Positions 15,557-21,402 of a stretch of 21,402 bases of DNA are shown here, piece after piece; within the stretch, counting starts at the first letter, position 1; every line of letters starts with the position of its first letter. Below the pieces are notes generated by a model that saw only the letters and a program-made list of their open reading frames with translations, searched no databases and was not told the origin of the DNA. A program made the position numbers and the translations under genes. The stretch lies in contig CAMZET010000002.1 in assembly GCA_947305825.1 (NCBI GenBank), forward strand, positions 1 through 21,402. The letters are read 5' to 3'. This stretch comes from an uncultured Verrucomicrobiota bacterium. GTDB taxonomy: Bacteria; Verrucomicrobiota; Kiritimatiellia; RFP12; UBA1067.

Positions 15557-15673
15557 ATTTTTCGATTCTTCGATTTTTCGATTGATCGAATGAATTGAAT
15601 GATTGAAGCATTTGCAAATGAAACAGTCAGACAAATAAAACAATTCAATCGAAGAATCGAAGAATCGAAAAAT
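15557..15673. repeat. AT-rich inverted repeat built of CGATTCTT-like octamers
   Basis: The left arm 15557-15585 and right arm 15645-15673 are 29-nt inverted repeats with 28 matching positions. Each arm is made of octameric words of the type CGATTCTT. The 59-nt centre contains a perfect 12-nt palindrome, CATTTGCAAATG (15609-15620), and GAATTG/CAATTC extending the pairing. The element is far more AT-rich than the flanking genes. It lies between the divergent promoters at 15448 and 15721. No transposase or target duplication is visible. Confidence 0.85.
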
Positions 15674-15697
15674 CTCCCTCACCCCTTACCCCTCACC

Positions 15698-15726
15698 AAG
15701 ACACATTCGCGGCAATATGGTAGAAT
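15698..15726 (+). promoter_or_regulatory. promoter of the histidine phosphatase-rnhB operon
   Basis: An extended -10, TGG-TAGAAT (15718-15726), is embedded in TATGGTAGAATATGCGCC. A partial -35, AAGACA (15698-15703), lies 17 nt upstream. The predicted start near 15733 gives a 25-nt leader carrying GGAAGG before the ATG at 15758. Confidence 0.7.
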
Positions 15727-15757
15727 ATGCGCCGGAATACAAACAGACGGGAAGGAC

Positions 15758-16561
15758 ATGAGCAACAGAGCAGAGAGTTTCGGCGGCATGGCGGACGGGC
15801 AAGAGGCGTCGTTGGGGCGGCGCAACGAGGAGACCACGCTGGATGGCGTAGGGCGGGAGCTTGTGCGCGGTTCGCGCGTGCTGCTGATGGTGCGGCACGC
15901 GGAGAGGCCGCACATCGACCCGGAGGACCCGACGTTCGGCGAGGGTCTGCCGATTACGGAGGCCGGCGAGCGCGATGCGCATTTGTACGGCGAGAGGCTG
16001 GCGGCGCAGTGCGCGTGCGCCGGCGTCGGCGGCGGGGACGTGCAGTTCCTTTCCAGCCCACTGCACCGGACGCGCCTGACGGCAGCCGCCGTCGCCCGCG
16101 GCATGGGCCTGGACGCCCGCTGGAACTACAGTTCCATCCCGTGCCACGCGCTCATCGGCAACGGAAGCCCCTACTACGCCGACGCCCGCGAAGTCTGGCA
16201 GCTCTTCCGCGACGGCGAATTCTACCGCCATTCGTTCGAGTACTGCCGCTCCGGCGCGGGGCCGGGCTTCCGTCCGCTCGAGGAAGCGACGCAGATGCTG
16301 GAGGATTTCGCCGTGTCGCGCTTCACGGGCCGCATCGGCGTGTTCCTGTCGCACGACCTGTTCATAGCGGCGTTTCTGTCCGGGCGCGGGGTCTGGAGCG
16401 GCTGGACCGTGGAAACCTGGCCGCAGTTCCTTGATGCGGCGGCGGTGATTTTGCGCCCGGACGGCTCGCGCGCCTACGCGATGGTGCGCGGCGGCGTTGC
16501 CGCCGCTCGCGAAGCGGCGCAAATGCAACAACAGCAACAGGAGGCGGCCGATGGCAGGTGA
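15758..16561 (+). CDS. histidine phosphatase superfamily protein
   Basis: A 267-residue protein of the histidine (phosphoglycerate-mutase-like) phosphatase superfamily. The nucleophile motif reads VRHAERP (His47) instead of the canonical RHG. A second conserved segment, SSPLHRTRLTAAAV (99-112), supplies an Arg. The C-terminal FLSHDLFIAAF supplies the second His (His199). These proteins transfer phosphate through a phosphohistidine and act on small phosphoesters or phosphoproteins; the substrate here is unknown. The tail ends in a run of Gln (256-261). I start at the ATG at 15758, which has GGGAAGG upstream and lies downstream of the promoter; the frame is open from 15599 but passes through the repeat. 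It overlaps rnhB by 11 bp. Confidence 0.85.
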   Translation: MSNRAESFGGMADGQEASLGRRNEETTLDGVGRELVRGSRVLLMVRHAERPHIDPEDPTFGEGLPITEAGERDAHLYGERLAAQCACAGVGGGDVQFLSSPLHRTRLTAAAVARGMGLDARWNYSSIPCHALIGNGSPYYADAREVWQLFRDGEFYRHSFEYCRSGAGPGFRPLEEATQMLEDFAVSRFTGRIGVFLSHDLFIAAFLSGRGVWSGWTVETWPQFLDAAAVILRPDGSRAYAMVRGGVAAAREAAQMQQQQQEAADGR

Positions 16562-17213
16562 TATTACCATTTCGTACGAGAAGGCGAACAGTGCGCGCGG
16601 CACGCGCTCGATGGTGGGGATAGACGAGGCCGGGCGCGGCCCGCTCGCCGGCGCCGTCTACGCCGCTGCGGTCTACGCCCCGCTTCCGCTCGCCGAGGAA
16701 CTGCTCGCAGGCGCCTGGTCCGCCATAAACGACTCCAAGCGCCTCACCGAACGCCGCCGCGAAAAACTCGCCGAGACAATAAAGACTACCCCCGGCTGCA
16801 AATGGGCGGTCGCCTGCGCCTCCGCCGCCGAAATCGACACCCATAACATCCTGCGCGCCACCCACCTGGCCATGAAACGGGCAGCCGACGCCGTCGCCCA
16901 AGGCCTCGTCAATCCCTTCATCCTCGTGGACGGCCTGCCGGTGCGCTCGCTCGCCTTCCCGTCGCTCGCCATCGTCCAGGGCGACGCCAAGTCCCTCCTC
17001 ATCGCCGCCGCGTCCATACTGGCCAAGACGGCGCGCGACGCCGACTGCAAGCGCCTCGACTGGAAATATCCAGGCTACGGCTTCGCCAAGCACAAAGGCT
17101 ACCCGACGCCTGAGCACCTGGACGCGCTGTGGCGCCTTGGGCCCTGCCCGGAGCACAGGCGCTCCTTCGCCCCTGTCGCCAAAGCCATAAAAGAACTGCG
17201 ATTGCCGCTATAG
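16551..17213 (+). CDS. rnhB: ribonuclease HII
   Basis: A 220-residue type 2 RNase H that removes ribonucleotides and RNA primers from DNA. Signature GIDEAGRGPLAG gives D25 and E26 and the GRG that senses the RNA-DNA junction. D127 (ILVDG) and D145 (QGDAKS) complete the DEDD metal site, followed by IAAASILAKTARD. KYPGYGFAKHKGYPTPEH is the typical C-terminal block. Length is typical. The ATG at 16551 is preceded by AGGAGG 6 nt upstream, inside the end of the phosphatase gene, so the two are translationally linked. An earlier in-frame ATG at 16497 has no ribosome site. Confidence 0.96.
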   Translation: MAGDITISYEKANSARGTRSMVGIDEAGRGPLAGAVYAAAVYAPLPLAEELLAGAWSAINDSKRLTERRREKLAETIKTTPGCKWAVACASAAEIDTHNILRATHLAMKRAADAVAQGLVNPFILVDGLPVRSLAFPSLAIVQGDAKSLLIAAASILAKTARDADCKRLDWKYPGYGFAKHKGYPTPEHLDALWRLGPCPEHRRSFAPVAKAIKELRLPL

Positions 17214-17219
17214 TATAAT
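17211..17219 (+). promoter_or_regulatory. possible promoter firing into the intergenic inverted repeat
   Basis: TATAGTATAATTTGCG, with TATAAT at 17214-17219, differs from the window's promoter word TATGGTATAATATGCG at two of 16 positions (the extended G is A, and one base after the hexamer). It begins at the rnhB stop codon and points into the repeat at 17224-17500, where no gene lies on that strand. It could drive a hairpin RNA or be chance. Confidence 0.35.
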
Positions 17220-17223
17220 TTGC

Positions 17224-17500
17224 GATTTACGATTTACGATTGCATTTACGATTTACGATTTACGATTGCATTTAGGCATTTGGGAAATTGGGGCATTTGA
17301 CGCCCATGTGGAACGGACGCCTCGTCCGTTCCCCTTGAAACAAGTCGAACGCCGTTCCCATGTGGGAAGTTCGCTACTATATATGGAAAGAGCGTTCAGC
17401 TTGTTTCAGGGGGAACGGACGAGGCGTCCGTTCCACATGGCGCGTCAAATGCCCAAATGCCCAAATGCAATCGTAAATCGTAAATCGTAAATCGTAAATC
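17224..17500. repeat. nested inverted-repeat cassette with GATTTAC heptamer borders
   Basis: This AT-rich cassette fills the whole gap between convergent rnhB and the ketosynthase-like gene. The left border has GATTTAC heptamers (17224-17237, 17250-17263) alternating with GATTGCA. The right border has GTAAATC four times (17473-17500) after TGCAATC. Inside are CATTTGGG-type octamers. Each arm then carries the same 23-nt hairpin, GGAACGGACG/CGTCCGTTCC with a 3-nt loop (17310-17332 and 17412-17434). The centre has another hairpin, TTCCCA-TG-TGGGAA flanked by CGAAC/GTTCG (17346-17373). The two arms (about 17250-17345 and 17397-17500) are near-mirror images over about 95-100 bp. It could act as a bidirectional terminator. 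Not coding. Confidence 0.9.
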
Positions 17501-17505
17501 TTCGT

Positions 17506-18900
17506 TTAGCCCGGCTCTTCCTCGAGGAGGATGGCGGCGGAGCGGCCGCCGAGGCTTGTCCTGCCAATGGCGTCGGTGGGGTCGAAGTTGTCGCCGGAGA
17601 CGATGGCGCGTCGCGGCGCGGTGGCGTCTCCGGTAATCCAGGGGCGCGGCTCCGTGATAAGATAGGCCGAAGACGCGAGGTTGGAGAGCGCTTCGAGGGG
17701 GCGCTCCGGCGCGATTTGCGGCGGCAGGACGCGGTGGTACAGCGCCAGTGCCGCTTTCACCACGCCGGCCGCCATCGCCGCCTTCAACGTGTGCCCGATA
17801 TTCCCCTTGATTGAACCTATGCCAACCAGCGGGCCGCCCGGATGGTGCTCGCCCCACAGTTTCTGCACCGCCGCTATCTCCCTCGCCTCAGGCCCCGGTA
17901 TCCCGGAACCGTCCGCCTCGATAAGCCCGACCGTCCGCGCCTCCACGCCCACGCGGTGCAACGTCCGCGCTATAATCTCCGAACCGTCGTCGTCAGGGTT
18001 GTGCCCGATTGCGCCGGAACGTATCAAAGCGTAAATCCTGTCGTGCGAACGAAGCGCGTCCTCGCGGCGCTTTAGCACGAAAAACGCGCCGCCCTCGCCC
18101 GGTATCGTGCCGTCGGCATCCTGCGAAAACGGCGCGTACGCCGTCCGCGAGGAGAACTGCACGATGCCGGAAAGCCCTTCGAGATAGGCGCGGGAAAGCG
18201 GGGAGGTGACGACGCCGGCGAGCGAGACGTCGGCATCGCCGCTTCTGAGGTCGCGGACGGCCTCCATGAGCGCGGCGGCGGCGGTGAGGTTGCCGGCGTC
18301 GAGGATGGTGGCCGCGCCGGAGAACGCGCTCTCGCGCGCTATCCACGACACGAAACGGAAGCCGCTGCCCAGCAGGAACGACGAGGCGTTCGGCGCCGGC
18401 AGCGACTCCACCAGTTTCGCCTTGACCTCCTCCAGCGCCGAGGCCGGGGCGTTCTGCAGAAAGCGGTGGAGGATGTCCATCGTCTGGTCGAGGAACGCAG
18501 TGTGCTCGAGCCAGTTCACGGTCGAGGCGTTGAAAGGCGGGGCGTAGCCGAGGCGTACCGTGCCGCGCACGGGCTCGTTCGGGTGCGGCCTCATCGAGGC
18601 GTCCGCCAGCGCGTCGAACGCCAGCTGCGTCGCGAAATACAAATCCTGGTTCTCGCCCGCGTTTATCTGGCGCGGGAAGTTCTGCATCGCCTGCACGCAC
18701 GAGAAAAGCTCTCCCAGCTGGCCTATGCGCACAGGATACGGGCGGTCGAAGAGTTTCTTCGCGCCCACCGGCAGTTCGGTGTCGGGCCCGGGGACGGTCA
18801 GCATCGACCTGGACGCCATGACGGCGTTCCAGAGGGAGGACGGCCGCTCGCACCCGGCGAAGCGGCAACTCATCCCGACAATCGCGATGGCTCCGTCCAT
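17506..18900 (-). CDS. ketosynthase-like protein lacking the catalytic cysteine
   Basis: A 464-residue thiolase-fold protein of the polyketide/PUFA-type beta-ketoacyl synthase family, standing alone with no acyltransferase or carrier domain. It opens with IAIVGMSCRFAG, contains DADGTIPGEGGAFFVLKRREDAL (about 261-283) and retains SIKGNIGHTLKAA with His370. The nucleophile region reads TILDAGNLTAAAA (198-210). Aligned without gaps to the usual DAACSSSL, the active-site Cys is Asn204. The first catalytic His of EAHGTGT is Asp330 (EADGSG). Carbon-carbon condensation is therefore unlikely; a partner, scaffold or decarboxylase-like role as in chain-length factors or KSQ domains is conceivable. A family-specific insertion (about 50-170, including RPYPVRIGQLGE and GENQDLYFATQLAFDALADA) suggests a distinct subfamily. 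It follows tkt by 15 bp. True function unknown. Confidence 0.82.
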   Translation of the reverse strand: MDGAIAIVGMSCRFAGCERPSSLWNAVMASRSMLTVPGPDTELPVGAKKLFDRPYPVRIGQLGELFSCVQAMQNFPRQINAGENQDLYFATQLAFDALADASMRPHPNEPVRGTVRLGYAPPFNASTVNWLEHTAFLDQTMDILHRFLQNAPASALEEVKAKLVESLPAPNASSFLLGSGFRFVSWIARESAFSGAATILDAGNLTAAAALMEAVRDLRSGDADVSLAGVVTSPLSRAYLEGLSGIVQFSSRTAYAPFSQDADGTIPGEGGAFFVLKRREDALRSHDRIYALIRSGAIGHNPDDDGSEIIARTLHRVGVEARTVGLIEADGSGIPGPEAREIAAVQKLWGEHHPGGPLVGIGSIKGNIGHTLKAAMAAGVVKAALALYHRVLPPQIAPERPLEALSNLASSAYLITEPRPWITGDATAPRRAIVSGDNFDPTDAIGRTSLGGRSAAILLEEEPG

Positions 18901-18915
18901 CGTGGCAAATGCCCG

Positions 18916-20853
18916 CTACACCTTGCGGGCGGCGGCGAGGACGTTCTCGGACGTGAAGCCGAACTCCTTCGCGAGGCGCTTGTAGGGGCCGGACGCGCCG
19001 TAGCGCTCCATGGTGATGAACTGCGTCGTGCGGAAGTCGAGGCGGAAGCGGTCCCAGCCGAAGCGCGAGGCGGCCTCGACGATGACGCGCCGCTTCATGA
19101 ACTCCGGCAGCACGGCGTCGCGCCACTCGCGCTTCTGCGCGATGAACAGTTCCATCGACGGCATGGAGACGACGCGCACGCTCTTGCCCTCCTCGACAAG
19201 CGCCTTGGCGGCGTCGAGGCATATCGCCACTTCGCTGCCGGAGGCGATGAAGAGTATGGTATCCACGCCCTGCGAGCCGGACTCGAAAATGATGTAGCCG
19301 CCCTTGGCGACGCCTTCATGCTGGACGCCGGCGAGGACGGGGACGTTCTGGCGCGTCGTCAGGATGCAGGTCGGGCCGCTCGTGTTCAGGAGCGCCTCGG
19401 CAAGCGCGTAGGCCGTCTCGTTCGCGTCGGCCGGGCGGAACACCGTCACCTTCGGCATGGCGCGGAGGTTGGCCAGGTGCTCTATCGGCTCATGCGTCGG
19501 GCCGTCCTCGCCCACGTAGAACGAGTCGTGGGAGAATATCCAGACGGTGGGCAGCTCCATGAGCGCGGCAAGTCGTATCGCGGGCTTGCAGTAGTCGGAG
19601 AATACGAAGAACGTGGCGGCGAAGCCTCGCAGGTTGGAATACGCGGTGATGCCGTTGGCGATGGCGCTCATGCCGAGTTCGCGGATGCCGAAGTGTATGT
19701 TGCGTCCCTCGAAGTTGCCTGGGGCGATGAACGGCGAGCCCTTGATTTCCGTCTTGTTGCTCGGGCCGAGGTCGGCGGAACCGCCGACGAGGCCGGTCTC
19801 GACCGCAGCGAGGGCGTTGAGGACCTCGCCGCAGGCCGAGCGCGTGGCGATGGACTTGCCCGGCTCGAACTTGGGCACGGCGGCCATGAGCTTCATGTAG
19901 TCCGGGGCGGAGATTTCACCGGCGGCGCCCGGGTTCTGGCGGCGCCAGCGCTTGGCGAGGCGGTTCATCCGCGCCGCCCGGTCCGCGAAGAGCGCGTAGA
20001 CTTCCTCCGGAATGCCGAACGACATCCCAGGGTCGAAGCCGAGGGCCTTCTTCATGGCGGCGGTCTCGTCGGCGCCGAGCGGCGCCCCGTGGCAGCCCGC
20101 CGTGTCGTGCGCGTTCGGCGCCCCCTGGCCGATGTGCGTGTGCGCTATCACGAGCACAGGCGCGTCCGTCACCTTCTCGGCGCGGCGGAACGCGCGGTCT
20201 ATCTCTTCGAAATCATGTCCGTCGCACTCGAACACCTTCCACCCGTAGCTCTCGAAACGCTTCTTCGTGTTGTCGGTCATCGCCAGCGACACGTCGCCCT
20301 CGATCGTCATGTTGTTGGCGTCGTAGACGGCTATTAGGCCGTCGAGGCGCAGCGTCCCGGCGAACGAGCACGCCTCGTGGCTTATGCCCTCCTCGATGTC
20401 GCCGTCCCCGCAGAACACCCACGTGCGGTTGCCGTACTTGAGCTTCTTGGCGGCGAGCGCGAGCCCGACGCCCATCGCGAGGCCCTGGCCGAGCGGACCG
20501 GTCGTCACCTCGACGCCTGGCGAGACGCCGCGCTCGGGATGCCCGGCGCACCTGCACCCGTACTGCCGGAACTCCTTGAGTTCGTCGAGCGTCAGGCCGC
20601 CGGTCCCGGCCAGATGATGCAGCGCGTAGAGAAGCGACGAGGCGTGGCCGCCGGAAAACACAAGCCGGTCGCGTCCCGGCCACTTCGTGTCGCCGGGCGC
20701 GTAATTAAGGTGGTTCAGCCAGAGCGACACGGCCAAATCCGCCATGCCGAGCGCCGCTCCCGGATGCCCGGACGATGCCGCGTCCACCATGTCGGAGCAA
20801 AGGCAGCGTATCGTGTTCGCCGCAAGGGTAAGCTTCTGTATGTCGAGTGCCAT
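18916..20853 (-). CDS. tkt: transketolase
   Basis: A 645-residue thiamine-diphosphate enzyme that moves two-carbon ketol units between sugar phosphates in the pentose phosphate or Calvin-type pathway. The N-terminal domain has SGHPGAALGMADLA (28-41), the FSGGHAS segment and the ThDP/Mg motif GDGDIEEG through DANN (149-181). The middle pyrimidine domain has HFGIRELGMSAIANG, with the conserved Glu, and DSFYVGEDGPTHEPIEHL. The C-terminal domain starts at about residue 520. Length is typical for a bacterial transketolase (about 660). The ATG at 20853 has a weak AGAG/CAGG upstream, and the predicted leader is long (about 213 nt). The ketosynthase-like gene lies 15 bp downstream and probably shares the message. 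Confidence 0.96.
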   Translation of the reverse strand: MALDIQKLTLAANTIRCLCSDMVDAASSGHPGAALGMADLAVSLWLNHLNYAPGDTKWPGRDRLVFSGGHASSLLYALHHLAGTGGLTLDELKEFRQYGCRCAGHPERGVSPGVEVTTGPLGQGLAMGVGLALAAKKLKYGNRTWVFCGDGDIEEGISHEACSFAGTLRLDGLIAVYDANNMTIEGDVSLAMTDNTKKRFESYGWKVFECDGHDFEEIDRAFRRAEKVTDAPVLVIAHTHIGQGAPNAHDTAGCHGAPLGADETAAMKKALGFDPGMSFGIPEEVYALFADRAARMNRLAKRWRRQNPGAAGEISAPDYMKLMAAVPKFEPGKSIATRSACGEVLNALAAVETGLVGGSADLGPSNKTEIKGSPFIAPGNFEGRNIHFGIRELGMSAIANGITAYSNLRGFAATFFVFSDYCKPAIRLAALMELPTVWIFSHDSFYVGEDGPTHEPIEHLANLRAMPKVTVFRPADANETAYALAEALLNTSGPTCILTTRQNVPVLAGVQHEGVAKGGYIIFESGSQGVDTILFIASGSEVAICLDAAKALVEEGKSVRVVSMPSMELFIAQKREWRDAVLPEFMKRRVIVEAASRFGWDRFRLDFRTTQFITMERYGASGPYKRLAKEFGFTSENVLAAARKV

Positions 20854-21067
20854 AGCCTGTTTCTCTAGGGAGTGTGTTTTTGTTCTTTAATTAAGGAATA
20901 AGGGCGCAAGGAGCCTCGTCCGCCGCCGGGCGGCAAGCATGTCCGCCGATACCATCCGCCCAGCGAATGGATGCGCGCGTCTGCCCGCCACCTTTGCAAA
21001 CTACCCGACTAGGGCAAGGGATGTTTCCCGCATCTTGCCTTCTTCCTTTCTGGTTTCCGTTGTTCGC
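20854..21067 (-). promoter_or_regulatory. long structured 5' leader of tkt with a candidate 10-codon uORF
   Basis: From the predicted start (about 21067) to the tkt ATG is about 213 nt of untranslated RNA. A 10-codon open frame, MRETSLALVG, occupies 21001-21033, with AAGGAAGAAGG just upstream of its ATG. Beyond it are two inverted repeats: CATCC/GGATG (20953-20957 with 20969-20973) and GCCGCC/GGCGGC (20922-20934). The leader ends in an A/T-rich stretch with TTAATTAA. I see no match to the thiamine-pyrophosphate riboswitch: its CUGAGA element is missing. Together with 21068-21351 this explains the 498-bp gap between tkt and the tRNA. Confidence 0.45.
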
Positions 21068-21073
21068 CGCATA

Positions 21074-21103
21074 TTATAGCATACCCCCGCGCCCGATTTC
21101 AAC
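21074..21103 (-). promoter_or_regulatory. promoter of tkt
   Basis: The minus strand carries TATGCTATAATATGCGGC, with an extended TGC and a perfect TATAAT (21074-21079). TTGAAA (21098-21103) lies 18 nt upstream as a -35. It is one of the best promoters in the window and shows the same sequence downstream of the -10 as the tRNA and phosphatase promoters. Confidence 0.75.
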
Positions 21104-21142
21104 TGTAAGTTTTCCCGAATTCGCCCGCGCTGGCGAAGGAAC

Positions 21143-21262
21143 GATTTGCGATTTACGATTTGCGATTTGCGATTTACGATTGCAATGAAGCATTTGGGGA
21201 TTTGCGCAAATGCCCAAATAATCCAATGCTCCAATGCAATCATAAATCGTAAATCGTAAATG
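21143..21262. repeat. inverted-repeat cassette with GATTTRC heptamers
   Basis: Five tandem heptamers GATTTGC/GATTTAC (21143-21177) are followed by GATTGCA (21178-21184), a GCATTTGGGG word, a short central palindrome around ATTTGCGCAAAT (21200-21211) and CCCAAAT. The mirrored TGCAATC, ATAAATC, GTAAATC and GTAAATG (21235-21262) close it. The word order is the same as in the cassette at 17224-17500, but without the GGAACGGACG hairpins. It lies between the divergent tkt and tRNA-Gly promoters. The apparent open frames here give only the periodic peptide NRKSQIV and are artefacts of the 7-bp period. Confidence 0.88.
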
Positions 21263-21301
21263 GCATCTCACCACCTCCCCAAAAATTCTTGTGCCGCGCC
21301 C

Positions 21302-21330
21302 TTGTTATCGCGGCGGAAATATGGTATACT
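21302..21330 (+). promoter_or_regulatory. promoter of tRNA-Gly
   Basis: TTGTTA (21302-21307) and TATACT (21325-21330) are separated by 17 nt, and the -10 is preceded by TGG and followed by ATGCGCCG. The predicted start near 21337 gives a 5' leader of about 15 nt before the mature tRNA, as expected for a precursor trimmed by RNase P. Confidence 0.8.
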
Positions 21331-21351
21331 ATGCGCCGTTCGTTTGGCTAA

Positions 21352-21402
21352 GCGGGCGTAGCTCAATGGCAGAGCTCCAGCCTTCCAAGCTGGCTACGAG
21401 GG
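21352..21402 (+). tRNA. tRNA-Gly (anticodon UCC), 3' end cut by the window
   Basis: The first 51 nt of a glycine tRNA are present. They comprise a 7-nt acceptor strand GCGGGCG, the D-stem pair GCTC/GAGC with an AATGGCA loop, and the anticodon stem CCAGC (21377-21381)/GCTGG (21389-21393). The loop CTTCCAA carries TCC at 21384-21386, and the variable region starts next. The T arm and 3' acceptor strand lie beyond the window. The UCC anticodon reads GGA and GGG codons. Confidence 0.93.

Noticed and set aside
17266..17490. Plus-strand open frame inside the inverted repeat
   Set aside because: It lies entirely in the mirrored non-coding cassette, lacks a ribosome site and shows no recognisable domain.
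20854..21067. Thiamine pyrophosphate riboswitch upstream of tkt
   Set aside because: The conserved CUGAGA and the downstream ACCUGAUCUGGAUAAU-like elements are not found on the minus strand of this leader.
21001..21274. Minus-strand open frames encoding NRKSQIV repeats
   Set aside because: The 7-bp DNA period read in three frames gives a 7-residue periodic peptide; this is a by-product of the heptamer array, not a protein gene.

Overview
The window is a GC-rich, densely packed bacterial chromosomal segment. All protein genes look like chromosomal housekeeping or metabolic genes: DNA topology, LPS export, nucleotide-pool cleaning, central carbon metabolism, tRNA modification and phosphate transport. 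There is no phage, plasmid or transposase gene. The LptF/LptG-type permease points to a Gram-negative outer membrane. The overall style resembles the PVC group (Kiritimatiellota, Lentisphaerota or Verrucomicrobiota): Ala/Arg-rich proteins, GH20-like cytoplasmic enzymes, and AT-rich intergenic cassettes made of 7-8 nt words. That placement is inference from composition and gene style, not from a marker gene.

Layout. (1) 1-66 carries three copies of a 22-bp tandem repeat. (2) 194-4209, minus strand, is a tightly coupled six-gene operon: hexose-phosphate mutarotase-like protein, LptG-type permease, DUF167 protein, RdgB NTP pyrophosphatase, a membrane-anchored coiled-coil protein and a small HNH nuclease. 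(3) 4277-5110, plus strand, is an orphan beta-class DNA methyltransferase whose promoter is back-to-back with that of the mutarotase operon. (4) 5126-11921, minus strand: topA, Xer recombinase, GH20-like glycosidase, phosphohexomutase and a small membrane-anchored protein. (5) 12014-15384, minus strand: a multi-span membrane protein, a Na/Pi cotransporter-PhoU fusion and a PP-loop tRNA-thiolation-type ATPase. (6) 15758-17213, plus strand: a histidine phosphatase and RNase HII, overlapping by 11 bp. (7) 17506-20853, minus strand: transketolase followed by a ketosynthase-like protein that has lost its catalytic Cys. (8) 21352 to the end: a tRNA-Gly(UCC) cut by the window edge.

Two non-coding systems tie the window together. 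The first is a recurrent extended -10 promoter word, close to TATGGTATAATATGCGSC. It occurs at seven start regions on both strands, and an eighth near-match faces into a repeat. The second is a set of three AT-rich intergenic inverted-repeat cassettes (15525-15673, 17224-17500, 21143-21262). They are built of tandem heptamers or octamers, and the middle one contains nested hairpins. These cassettes, the catalytically degraded ketosynthase beside transketolase, and the unusual three-repeat tail of topoisomerase I are the least ordinary content. No defence island or biosynthetic cluster is visible.
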